Positions 9,338-18,415 of a DNA stretch of 64,000 nucleotides are shown here, piece after piece. Numbering within the stretch: position 1 is the first letter of the stretch; each line of letters starts with the position of its first letter. The stretch is taken from contig DAIDHS010000001.1 in NCBI GenBank assembly GCA_027451985.1, positions 33,932 to 97,931 on the forward strand, given 5' to 3'. Both the position numbers and the translations under genes were made by a program. The notes beneath the pieces are model-generated. The model saw nothing but the letters and a program-made list of their open reading frames with translations. It was not told where the DNA came from and did not search any database. The stretch is from Elusimicrobiota bacterium. Lineage in GTDB: Bacteria; Elusimicrobiota; Elusimicrobia; UBA1565; UBA9628.

Positions 9338-10305
9338 TCATTTCCCGCACGCCGTTCCGCGTGAGCCTGGCTGGAGGCGGCACGGACTTGCCCGCGTTTT
9401 ACACGCGCCAGGCCGGCGCGGTCTTGTCGACCGCCATCGACAAGTACATGTACGTCACGGTCAACAAATATTTCGAGGACAAGATCATCCTCAAGTATTC
9501 GCGCACCGAGCTCGTGCCGCGGCTGGAGAGCGTGCGGCACCCGCTGCTGCGGGAATGCCTTAAGCTGGTCGGGCCCCGGCGCGGGGTGGAAATCACCTCC
9601 ATGGCCGACGTGGTCGGCGGCACGGGCCTGGGTTCGTCGTCGAGCTTCACCGTGGGCGTGCTCCACGCCCTGCACGCCTTCAAAGGGGACTTCTGCCCCG
9701 CCGAGGAACTTGCGCGCGAGGCTTGCGAAGTCGAAATCGAGCGCGTGGGCGAGCCCATCGGCAAGCAGGACCAGTACATCGCGGCCTTCGGCGGCTTCCA
9801 GTTCATCGAGTTCATGCCCGACGGCAGCGTCAAAGTCGATCCGCTCATCTGCCCCGAAGGCACGCTGGAGGACCTGCGCGAGCACCTGCTTCTGGTCTAC
9901 AGCGGCATCAAGCGCAGCGCCGGGCGCATCTTGAAGCGCGTCGCCGTGGGCATGGAGAAAAAACAGGCGGGCTTGGCGCGCATCGGGGATTTGGCCCGGC
10001 TGGCGCGCCGCGAGCTCCAAGCGGGGCGCGTCGAGGCCATCGGCGGCATCCTGCGCGAAAACTGGGAGATTAAGAAGACTTTGGCCGGCGGCGTGTCTAA
10101 CGGAAAAATCGACGCGGCCTATCGCGCGGCCCTGGCGCGTGGCGCCGCGGGCGGCAAGATTTTAGGCGCGGGCGGCGGCGGGTTCCTGCTCTTGTTTTGT
10201 CCGCCGAAAAAAAGGAAGACTATCCTCGCCGCGCTGAAGGGCTGGCGCGAAATTCCGTTTTCATTCGAGCCGGAGGGATCGAAAATCATCTATGTCAGCC
10301 GCTAA
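9334..10305 (+). CDS. hddA: GHMP kinase, D-glycero-D-manno-heptose 7-phosphate kinase-like
   Basis: MIISRTPFRVSLAGGGTDLPAFY and GGTGLGSSSSFTVG GHMP motifs; GAGGGGFLLLF. Confidence 0.85.
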   Translation: MIISRTPFRVSLAGGGTDLPAFYTRQAGAVLSTAIDKYMYVTVNKYFEDKIILKYSRTELVPRLESVRHPLLRECLKLVGPRRGVEITSMADVVGGTGLGSSSSFTVGVLHALHAFKGDFCPAEELAREACEVEIERVGEPIGKQDQYIAAFGGFQFIEFMPDGSVKVDPLICPEGTLEDLREHLLLVYSGIKRSAGRILKRVAVGMEKKQAGLARIGDLARLARRELQAGRVEAIGGILRENWEIKKTLAGGVSNGKIDAAYRAALARGAAGGKILGAGGGGFLLLFCPPKKRKTILAALKGWREIPFSFEPEGSKIIYVSR

Positions 10306-10924
10306 GACGAAAATCAGGGGGACGCTGCCGGGACAATTCCATTCTTCGGGCCCCGGGGGCCTTAAGCCCGGCGAGTTCGCCTTGTGGTACCAGGACGAAC
10401 TGCGCCGCGCGCTTTCCGCGCTCGACTGGGCCGCTTTCGAAAAAATCGCCGAGGCCGTGGCCGAGGCGGGGGACAAAGGCCGGCAGGTTTTCGTCATGGG
10501 CAACGGCGGTTCCGCGGCGACGGCGTCGCACGCGGCGGTGGACTTCTCCAAGACCGCGGCCAACCCCAGGAAGCGCCTTTTGCGCTGCTTTTCTTTGGCG
10601 GACAACCCGTCTTTCCTCACGGCCGTGGGCAACGACCTTTCCTTCGATGCGACGTTCTCCCGGCAGTTGGAAAACCTCCTCAACCCGAAGGACGTCGTCC
10701 TTTTCATCAGCGGCAGCGGCAACTCGAAGAACCTCTTGGAAGCCGCCAAGCTCGCCCGGCGCCGCAAGGCCTGGAGCGCGGCCTTTTTGGGCTTTGATGG
10801 CGGCAAGCTGCGGGGCGTGGTGGACCAGGCGCTGGTGGTGGCCTCCGATCAATACGGCGTCATCGAGGACGTCCACCTGAGCTTGAGCCATATGCTGACG
10901 TTCTACTTAAAGCAGCGCGCGTGA
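10292..10924 (+). CDS. gmhA: SIS-domain phosphoheptose isomerase-like protein
   Basis: VMGNGGSAATASHAAVDFSK and FISGSGNSKNLLEAAKLARR. Confidence 0.8.
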   Translation: MSAAKTKIRGTLPGQFHSSGPGGLKPGEFALWYQDELRRALSALDWAAFEKIAEAVAEAGDKGRQVFVMGNGGSAATASHAAVDFSKTAANPRKRLLRCFSLADNPSFLTAVGNDLSFDATFSRQLENLLNPKDVVLFISGSGNSKNLLEAAKLARRRKAWSAAFLGFDGGKLRGVVDQALVVASDQYGVIEDVHLSLSHMLTFYLKQRA

Positions 10925-11676
10925 GCGGACAAGACGCCCCGCGGCCGGCGAAGCTCTCCCTCATCATCCCGGTCTACAACGAGCGCGCCACCGTCCGGAC
11001 TCTGCTTGACCAGGTCCTGGCCCTGGAGATTCCGAGCGTCCAAAAGGAGCTCGTCATCGTCGAGGGCCGCTCCACGGACGGCACCCGGGACATCGTGGCC
11101 GAGTACGCCAAGCGCCCGGGCGTGCGCGTTCTCTATGAGGAGTCGCCGCGCGGCAAGGGCGCCGCGGTCGCTTTGGGCCTTAAGGAAATCACCGGCGACA
11201 TCCTGCTCATCCAGGACGGAGACTTGGAGTACAGCGTCTCCGACTATCCCAAGCTGCTTGAGCCGCTGCTGCGGGGCGAGGCGGACGTCGTATTTGGCTC
11301 GCGCGTGCTCAACTCGCCGCAGCACTGGCAGTTCCGGCGCTTCGGGGGCCTGGAACGTCTCTACGGCCTGCTCGTGAACCTGGGCGGCGTCGTGTTTACC
11401 GGCCTCTTCAATCTGCTCTACGGGACCAAACTCAGCGACGGCGCGACCATGTTCAAACTCTTCAAGGCCGAGCATCTGCGGGGTTTGGTCTTGAAGAGCC
11501 GCGGCTTCGACTACGACTGGGAGATGTCCGCCAAGCTCGCCAAGAGAGGCTGCCGCTTCGCCGAGGTTCCCGTCCTCTACAAAGCCCGCAGCCGCGCCGA
11601 GGGCAAGAAGATACGTTTCTGGCGCGACGGCTGGCGGGTCTTCGCCGCCATCGTCCGCTACCGCTTTTCGGACTAG
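10921..11676 (+). CDS. Glycosyltransferase family 2
   Basis: KLSLIIPVYNERATVRTLLDQVL...QDGDLEYSVSDYPKLLEPL. Confidence 0.88.
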   Translation: MSGQDAPRPAKLSLIIPVYNERATVRTLLDQVLALEIPSVQKELVIVEGRSTDGTRDIVAEYAKRPGVRVLYEESPRGKGAAVALGLKEITGDILLIQDGDLEYSVSDYPKLLEPLLRGEADVVFGSRVLNSPQHWQFRRFGGLERLYGLLVNLGGVVFTGLFNLLYGTKLSDGATMFKLFKAEHLRGLVLKSRGFDYDWEMSAKLAKRGCRFAEVPVLYKARSRAEGKKIRFWRDGWRVFAAIVRYRFSD

Positions 11677-12905
11677 GCTTTTTTCCAGTCCTTCAGGACC
11701 TCATCCGCCAGGACGCAGAAGCCCAGAATCATCTCGGGCATCACCGGCAGTCGGTAGCGCATCTGGCTCACGCTCACCATGTGGATGCCCATGGTGGCCA
11801 GGACGAAGAGGATGAGGATTGAAATCTCCGCGCGCTTTCTCCAGAGAAGCAGAAGCCCCCAGGCCCCACCCAGGATGAGCCAGGGTTCGGTCAGGAGGCT
11901 TACGGCAATGAGGGCGTCATGGCGGAGCCCGAGGTTGGGCTCGCTGGTCTTAGTGTCAATGTAGCGCTTGCCTGGCCGCGGATAAAATCGCCAGAAGCTC
12001 ACGAACTTATAGGCCCATTGCCCAAGGGTTTCAACGGGGTTTTCAGCCATGAACTTGAGCGCCTCGTGGAAATAGAGGCCGTCTTGCGCGGGCTCCGAAA
12101 GCGACTGCGCCTTCTGGTAGAAGGGCGTCTGCTCAAGGGTCTTCACGGCCACGCCCGTGTCGATTTCGTTTAGGTCGAGCAGCATGGTGCCTTCCAAAAG
12201 AGTGATGCCGCCGTGATCGTCGAGCTTGAAGGTCCCCGCCTCAATCCGGTTGCGCGCGCACCACATCGCGACGGGCAAAAGCCAGCACAGGATGCCCGCG
12301 GCCCAGGCCTTGGCGGAGAGGCGCCGGGCGAGCACGAAGAAAAGCGCGAGCGCCCATAGGCAGGGCACGATGAACTCCGCTTCCGGGCGGGCTAGGGCGG
12401 CCGCGCCCAGCAAAAAAGCGCCCAGCGCCCAGGCTCCGGCCGAAAAGCGCTCGGGCTCGAGGCTTCGGGCGAAGAGCCATAGGCCCGCCGTCGCGGCGAG
12501 CGTATAGGGGATCTCCGAGAGCAGGAGCCCGCTGTAGTAGACGAAGAACGGGTAGAGGCAGGAGATGAAAAGCGCGAAGCGGCCCGCGCGCCTGGAGCCC
12601 GAGAGATCCTCGGTCATGCGGCCGATCACGAAAACCAGCAGAGCGCCCAGGACGGCGTTGCCCAGGCGGGGGTAGAGCAGGCTCGGCCCCAAGAGCCGGA
12701 AAAAACCGGCGAAAAAGGCGGGCACCAGCGGCGCTAGGGCGTGCGGGCCGAAGCTTCCGTCGCGGGTCAGGCGGAGCGCGTCGGCCGTGAAGCCGCCCTC
12801 GTCGATCTGGTAGAACCGCGAGGCGCCGAGCTTCAAGACGAAGGCCGCGCGAATGAGCAGGGCCAAGCCGGCGGCGAGCCACTCCTCGGGGCGGAGCTTC
12901 TTCAT
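11673..12905 (-). CDS. Multi-TM glycosyltransferase (ArnT/GT39-like)
   Basis: Hydrophobic protein with N-terminal Asp-containing loop (YQIDEGGFTADALRLTRDGSFG) and shared FWRFYPRPG motif. Confidence 0.75.
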   Translation of the reverse strand: MKKLRPEEWLAAGLALLIRAAFVLKLGASRFYQIDEGGFTADALRLTRDGSFGPHALAPLVPAFFAGFFRLLGPSLLYPRLGNAVLGALLVFVIGRMTEDLSGSRRAGRFALFISCLYPFFVYYSGLLLSEIPYTLAATAGLWLFARSLEPERFSAGAWALGAFLLGAAALARPEAEFIVPCLWALALFFVLARRLSAKAWAAGILCWLLPVAMWCARNRIEAGTFKLDDHGGITLLEGTMLLDLNEIDTGVAVKTLEQTPFYQKAQSLSEPAQDGLYFHEALKFMAENPVETLGQWAYKFVSFWRFYPRPGKRYIDTKTSEPNLGLRHDALIAVSLLTEPWLILGGAWGLLLLWRKRAEISILILFVLATMGIHMVSVSQMRYRLPVMPEMILGFCVLADEVLKDWKKA

Positions 12906-13489
12906 CGGCGCGGCCGTCCGCCCTTTTTTAGGGCTTTTTCCCGCGCCAGGATGAGGCGCGCCGCGCCGGCCAAGTCGCGCGCCACGGCGTCCGGCTTGAC
13001 GCGGTAGGATCCGTCCTTGCCGCCATAGCCTGTCTTGACCAGAATGGAGCGGCAGCCGGCGTTTTTGGCCGCCAAGACGTCGGTGGAAGTATCGCCCACG
13101 AAGTAGGATGACGCGAAGTCGATGGAAAACCGCCGGGCAGCCTTCTCGAGCATCAGCGTGCCCGGCTTGCGGCAGCGGCAGCGCACGCGCCGGCCGGTCT
13201 CGGGATGGTGCGGACAGAAATAGATGGCGTCTAAGCGCGCGCCTTTTTGCCGCAGCAGCGCGCGCAAGAGGCGATGGATGCGCGCGAGGGTGGCAAGCGA
13301 GAGATATCCCCGCGCCACGCCGGACTGGTTGGTCACGACGACGAGCTTGAAGCCCGCGCGGCGCAGGCGGACCAGCGCCGCCGCGGCGCCGGGCAGGAGG
13401 CGCAGGTCCTTTTCGTGCCGCAGGTAGTCGGCCTCCGTGACGAGGACGCCGTCGCGGTCGAGGAATACGGCCTTGTTCTTGCGCGTCAT
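12902..13489 (-). CDS. gmhB: D-glycero-D-manno-heptose 1,7-bisphosphate phosphatase-like HAD protein
   Basis: AVFLDRDGVLVTEADYLR; VTNQSGVARG; Cys-rich CPHHPETGRRVRCRCRKPGTLML zinc loop. Confidence 0.88.
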   Translation of the reverse strand: MTRKNKAVFLDRDGVLVTEADYLRHEKDLRLLPGAAAALVRLRRAGFKLVVVTNQSGVARGYLSLATLARIHRLLRALLRQKGARLDAIYFCPHHPETGRRVRCRCRKPGTLMLEKAARRFSIDFASSYFVGDTSTDVLAAKNAGCRSILVKTGYGGKDGSYRVKPDAVARDLAGAARLILAREKALKKGGRPRR

Positions 13490-15480
13490 GGTTTCTCCGG
13501 CAGCGGCCAAGCCCCGCGAAAGCGCGCCTTGTAGGCGGGCAGCGGCAAGGGCGGGCACAAGACGGATTTTATGAGTTCTCCGCGCGGGGCTGCGGCGGCC
13601 ATGGCAGCGTTCAGGCGCCGCAGGTTTTTTCCGAGCTCCGCGATGTTTCTTCCGGAAATCTCGATTTCGACGGCGCCGCCCGTGGGGCCGCGGCGCACGC
13701 TTACGCGTGAAACTCCGGGCAGGGCGGCCAGGACGCGGGCCGACGGCGCGGTCTTGATCGCGTAACGCACGACCTCCACGTGGGAGGTTTGCGGGATGGT
13801 CGGGACGATGGCGGGTGGTCGGGAAAAAGCGCTTTGGGGCGCGGGGGGCGGCGGCAGGACGGGGCCCTTCTGCGGGCTTTCGTCCGAACGTTGGGTCTCG
13901 ACGTCGGAAAGCAGAAGGCTGGGGGCGACCACGGACACGGGGACTCCGTCCGCCACGGAGTTCTCCACGCGCTGGTTCGAGCCCACCGCGAGGATGTTGT
14001 TCAAAATGTAGAGCGGGGTTCCGACCAGGTCGAGGTTGCGGATGAGCGTGAGATTACCGGTGCGCGCGTTGACCAGGTAGACCATCTCACAGACGACGCG
14101 GATGGAGCCCTCGCCCGAAGCCTGCTCGTTCTGGGAGAGGCCGATCAAATGTTCGGCCAGAATGCCGTAAGGCTTGCCCCGCTTGAGGCACTCACGCCGC
14201 AAGAGCGCGACGAGCTTGGCGCGATCCAGGGGCTTGCGCGCGCGGAGAATGAGCGATCCGGGAAAGCCCGTGATCCAGTAGCCTGGGGCGCCGCGGCCGT
14301 GGCCGTTGGAATGCGGGAAGCCGATGATCGGATGGCGGGAGAGCAGGAAGTTCTTCAAGATTCCGTCTTGGACGAGGACGACTTTTTGCGCGGGCATGCC
14401 CTGATCGTCGTAGGCGTAGTGCCCGGCAAGCAAGACGCCGCCGAACGAGGCCAGGGTCGGATCGTCCTCCAAGGTGATGCCGCGCGGCAGCACTCGGGTG
14501 CCGAGCTTGCCCTGGAAAATCTGGGCGCCGTAGGGGTTGCGCAGGTCTTCGCCGGAGAGGCGCTTGCCCAGGGCCATGATGATCGCTCCCGAGATCGAGG
14601 GATCAAGCAGGGCCGGCGCGTCGAACGGGGAAGTCGTTCGCGCCACCTTGAGAAGCGCCAAGTCGGACAGGACGGCCTTCGCGTCGGAGCGGATCGCCGA
14701 GGCGGAGGGAAAATCGGCGCTTGAGACTACCACCAGGCTGCGCGAGGCGCGAACCTCCAATCCGTCCGCCGCCCGTTCCGAGGCGTTCAGGTCCAATTCC
14801 GCGTAGCGGCCGCCGAAGTCGACCTGGCTGCCCTCCGAGTCCCTGAGGCGGGACCAGAAGTCGGACTCGATGACGCGGGAGCCCGCGCTGAGAAGATTCG
14901 GCGTGCTGCGGAACGCCGCGCTGCCTTCCCGGCAGGCGTCCGCCAGTTCCCGGCCGGTCCACGGCAGGGCGGGAGCCGGCTCCAGGCGCACGCGCGGAGG
15001 CTCGCGGGAGAAGTCGTCCGTGTCGTAATCGGCTTTGCCGCGCACCGCGCGCAGGGCTTGCTTGCGCAAAAAGCCCGCCGCGGCGCTTTTGTACGCGGCA
15101 TCCAAGGCGCGCCAGAGGCCGTAGCGCAGGGCGAAAACGTCGCTGAGATTGACGGGAAAACCCAGGAAATTGCCGGGGGGCGCCGGCGGGTAGTTGTCGA
15201 GCGCGTAGCCGCCGACCCGGACGTCGCCGACCACGAAGCTTTGGCTTTGGGTCGCGCGTGCGTCAAGCGCGCCCATCCGGCAGTCGTCCTCTCGGTCGGA
15301 GGAGCGCGTCGCCGTGATCCCGACGTAGTAGGGCACTGGGTAGCCGGCTTCCTTCATTTTCATAGCGGCTTTGACCGCGGACTGCAGGGCCGCGCCTACG
15401 CTTCGCTGCGGCGTGACGGCGGCGCAAAGCGGCCGGACTGAGGCTAAGAGGGCGGCGAGGAACAGGAACTTTTTGATCAT
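13486..15480 (-). CDS. Exported TldD/PmbA-family protein lacking HExxxH (TldE-like)
   Basis: Signal peptide MIKKFLFLAALLASVRPLCAA; TldD/PmbA-like C-terminal pattern shared with 16727..18415 (PVSVVAPSLLLSDVETQR). HExxxH region reads IIMALGKRLSGED. Confidence 0.78.
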   Translation of the reverse strand: MIKKFLFLAALLASVRPLCAAVTPQRSVGAALQSAVKAAMKMKEAGYPVPYYVGITATRSSDREDDCRMGALDARATQSQSFVVGDVRVGGYALDNYPPAPPGNFLGFPVNLSDVFALRYGLWRALDAAYKSAAAGFLRKQALRAVRGKADYDTDDFSREPPRVRLEPAPALPWTGRELADACREGSAAFRSTPNLLSAGSRVIESDFWSRLRDSEGSQVDFGGRYAELDLNASERAADGLEVRASRSLVVVSSADFPSASAIRSDAKAVLSDLALLKVARTTSPFDAPALLDPSISGAIIMALGKRLSGEDLRNPYGAQIFQGKLGTRVLPRGITLEDDPTLASFGGVLLAGHYAYDDQGMPAQKVVLVQDGILKNFLLSRHPIIGFPHSNGHGRGAPGYWITGFPGSLILRARKPLDRAKLVALLRRECLKRGKPYGILAEHLIGLSQNEQASGEGSIRVVCEMVYLVNARTGNLTLIRNLDLVGTPLYILNNILAVGSNQRVENSVADGVPVSVVAPSLLLSDVETQRSDESPQKGPVLPPPPAPQSAFSRPPAIVPTIPQTSHVEVVRYAIKTAPSARVLAALPGVSRVSVRRGPTGGAVEIEISGRNIAELGKNLRRLNAAMAAAAPRGELIKSVLCPPLPLPAYKARFRGAWPLPEKP

Positions 15481-16730
15481 GCGGGGAAGATCAGATCGAG
15501 GGCTTTGGCGGCGGAATATCCTGCCAGAGGCATGAAGCACAGCATTACGGGCGTGTGGAAGCGCATGACCGCCCAGTAAAACGCGCAAACCACGGTCGTT
15601 ACCGCGGGGATGGAGAGCAGGAAGCCGACCTCGTAGCGTCTGCGCCAGGCCAGGAATGCGCCCCAAAGTCCGAAGAGCAGCAGCAGTCCGTTGGAGACGA
15701 GGCCCACGACCATGAGCGCGAGTTCCTTCTGCCCGTAATGCCAGCCGGGCGTCGGATAGAGCCGCCAGAATTTGAGGGCCTTGCGGAAAAACGCGTACCA
15801 AAACACTCCGGGCTTGTGCACCAGGATGTCCCAGGACGCGCGGTAATAGAGCGTCTGCGCTTGAGCGGAGGGAATGTTCTCGGACTTGATGCGCGCGATG
15901 AGCGGTGTTGAGGCGGCGGCCAGGGGAGCTTCCAGCGGCTGGTCCGGCAGATCGTAGTTTTTAAGCAGGGACAGGTACATCATGGAGCCGCCCATGGTGG
16001 ACCCGGCCACAAGACGCCCCGTCACCTTGTAATTGCGCCAGACCCAGGGAATCTGGACGGCGCAGGCGCAAAGGATGAAAAGCCCCAGGGTCTTGACCCA
16101 GCGCCGGGGCTCGATGCGCAGGGCCGCGATGGGGACGAACGCCGCGCCCAGGGGCAGCATGGCCGAACGGACCAGGCCCAGCGCTCCGAAAGACACGCCC
16201 ATGAGGACGTGGTTGAGGATTTCGGGGCGCTGGCTCCGGGACAGCCACAGCCAGAGCCAAAGCCCGAGCAGCAAAGTCATGAGCGGCTCGCGGTAGAAGT
16301 AAGCCCCGTAATAAATCCACTCGGGGTAGAACGCGGCGGCGGCCAGGCTGATGAGCGCGGCGCGGCGATCGCCGAAGAGGCAGAGGGCAAGGGCCCAGGC
16401 CAAGGCGCAGCAGGCGGTCCCGATGAGCGCGTTCAAAACCAGGCCCGGAACAGGCGAGGGGCCGAAAAGGACGTGGACCGCCGCCAAGAGCAGCGGATAG
16501 AACGGCTCGCGGTCGGTGTCGAGCTTTCCAAACATCCGGTAGGTTCCGGATTTGAGGAGATTTTCGGCCAGAAGGTTGTATCCATCCGGATCGATGGAGA
16601 GAGAAACGGCCGCGGTGGAAAGCCCCGGTAGATCATGGGTCCGGTAGACGTGGTAGGCGTAGATGAGCCGCAGAGCGAGCCCCGCAGCCAGCAGGGCCGC
16701 CACCCAACGCCCCCAATTATTCTTTTTCAT
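15477..16730 (-). CDS. Multi-TM glycosyltransferase (GT39-like)
   Basis: Hydrophobic; FWRLYPTPG motif; ATGA overlaps with both flanking TldD-like genes. Confidence 0.75.
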   Translation of the reverse strand: MKKNNWGRWVAALLAAGLALRLIYAYHVYRTHDLPGLSTAAVSLSIDPDGYNLLAENLLKSGTYRMFGKLDTDREPFYPLLLAAVHVLFGPSPVPGLVLNALIGTACCALAWALALCLFGDRRAALISLAAAAFYPEWIYYGAYFYREPLMTLLLGLWLWLWLSRSQRPEILNHVLMGVSFGALGLVRSAMLPLGAAFVPIAALRIEPRRWVKTLGLFILCACAVQIPWVWRNYKVTGRLVAGSTMGGSMMYLSLLKNYDLPDQPLEAPLAAASTPLIARIKSENIPSAQAQTLYYRASWDILVHKPGVFWYAFFRKALKFWRLYPTPGWHYGQKELALMVVGLVSNGLLLLFGLWGAFLAWRRRYEVGFLLSIPAVTTVVCAFYWAVMRFHTPVMLCFMPLAGYSAAKALDLIFPA

Positions 16731-18415
16731 CGGCTGCGCAAGGGCGACGGGAGAATCGGCGGCCGCCGGCGGTTCTCCGGAAGCCTCTGCAGCTCAATTT
16801 CAGAGACGAGCACGCTGGGCGCGATTTGGCTCACCGGCACTTCGCCCGATTCGGCGCCGCAGAAATAGGCGTTGAAGAGCGTTTCGTCGTTTCCGGCCGC
16901 GACGATGCGGTTCAGGACGTCAAGCGGCGTGCCTACCATGGCCACCCCGCGCACTAAAGTCGCCTTCCCGGTCCGGGCGTCGATGCGGTAGACCCTCTTG
17001 GGCCGAATCTCCAGAGTCTGCGCCGCGCTGATGGAGTTGACGTTGTCGCCGCCGAAGGCGCCGACGAGCAAAAAACCATAAGGTTTGCCGCTGCGGCGGA
17101 TGAGCGCGAGCAGGCGCTTTTTTAATCTGTCCAGGGGCACGGGATCCGCAGCCTTGATGATGAGGTTTGACATGCGCCCGATGGGGCGCAGGGCGGCGTT
17201 CGCGCGGCCGTGGCCGTTGGAATTGGGGAATCCTTTGACCGGCCAGCGCGACATCAGGAAATTGCGCAGAATGCCGTGATCGACCAAGACCACGCGCTGT
17301 GCCGGCACGCCTTCGGCGTCGTAGCGGTAAAAACCGTGCGTGTCCTGCCCATCGTATTCGGCTAGAGTCGGATCGTCGACGACGCTCAGAAACGAGGGGA
17401 TGACCTGCCGACCCACCATGTCCTTGAAAATTTGGTTCTGGCGCGGATCGCGTTGCCGTTCGCCTTCGAGCTTGTGGCCGATGGCCTCGTGGAAGAGCAC
17501 GCCCGTAAATTCCGGATCCAGGATGGCGGGGGCCGTCATGGGCGGCTGGATGGGGGCGGCGCGCTCGGCCTCTAAGTTGCGCGCGAGTTCTTCCGCCGCA
17601 GCTTCTAGGGTCTTGAGCGGCGGGAACTTGGAGAACGAGGGCGCGACCCAGGTCCGGCTCTGCTCAAGGGCCATGCCGTCTTGCGCCCGCGTGCGGGCGC
17701 TGAGCTCCAAAACATCCGGATCGCTTTGGAAAGGGCTGGCGATTTCGGTTCCCTCGCTGGTCAAAAGCCGTCGCCGCGCCCAGTCCAGCTCGATCCAGGC
17801 CTGCGAATCGTAGACGTCCGGATAGCTCTTGAAGACGGCGCTTAATTTTTCGGTCAGGCTCTCCGCCGCGGCTTTGTCGAAATCGGGCGGAACCTGAGGG
17901 ATGTCGGCGGCGGTGGCCGTCTCGGTTGAGAAATCGTCCGGGCGATCAGGATCGAATCGCGTGACGTCTTCGGCCTTCTTGGCCAGGTATCCAGCGATGG
18001 CCTCCTTGTAGCCTGCGTCGGTCATGCGCCACAAGTCCTCGCGCAGGATGAGAGGATCGTCCTGCGCCGGGCCGCTGACGCCCTCAAACGAAAGATTCGT
18101 GTTGTCCAAGCGCCGGCTGCCGTAGCGCACCTCGACATAGAGGGTGCTTGATTGGCGCTCGTCTTTCTCGGTCAGGGCGCCGAAGGAGCTGGAGACCTCG
18201 AAATTCAAGTCGGAGACGAGACGGTAGGCGATGAAATAAGGCGCGGAAAATGAGCCCTCGCGGATATCTGCGAGGGAACGGGTCATCTCCGTTTTCATCG
18301 CTCCAAAGACGTCCTGATCGGTGAGCGGGAAAGCCGCCGCGCTGGCCGGAGAGAGCGAGGCGAAAAGGAGGAGAGCGCAGAGCCCGGCGTCAATGCGCGG
18401 CCGGGATGATCTCAT
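16727..18415 (-). CDS. Exported TldD-family metalloprotease with intact HExxxH
   Basis: Signal peptide (IDAGLCALLLFASLSPASAAA); FHEAIGHKLEGER; distal NAYFCGAESGEVPVSQIAPSVLVSEIELQR. Confidence 0.85.
   Translation of the reverse strand: MRSSRPRIDAGLCALLLFASLSPASAAAFPLTDQDVFGAMKTEMTRSLADIREGSFSAPYFIAYRLVSDLNFEVSSSFGALTEKDERQSSTLYVEVRYGSRRLDNTNLSFEGVSGPAQDDPLILREDLWRMTDAGYKEAIAGYLAKKAEDVTRFDPDRPDDFSTETATAADIPQVPPDFDKAAAESLTEKLSAVFKSYPDVYDSQAWIELDWARRRLLTSEGTEIASPFQSDPDVLELSARTRAQDGMALEQSRTWVAPSFSKFPPLKTLEAAAEELARNLEAERAAPIQPPMTAPAILDPEFTGVLFHEAIGHKLEGERQRDPRQNQIFKDMVGRQVIPSFLSVVDDPTLAEYDGQDTHGFYRYDAEGVPAQRVVLVDHGILRNFLMSRWPVKGFPNSNGHGRANAALRPIGRMSNLIIKAADPVPLDRLKKRLLALIRRSGKPYGFLLVGAFGGDNVNSISAAQTLEIRPKRVYRIDARTGKATLVRGVAMVGTPLDVLNRIVAAGNDETLFNAYFCGAESGEVPVSQIAPSVLVSEIELQRLPENRRRPPILPSPLRSR

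Noticed and set aside
13780-14724. 314-aa plus ORF antisense to the TldE-like gene
   Set aside because: Shadow ORF with charged, repetitive composition and no domain; sense strand has signal peptide and TldD family features.
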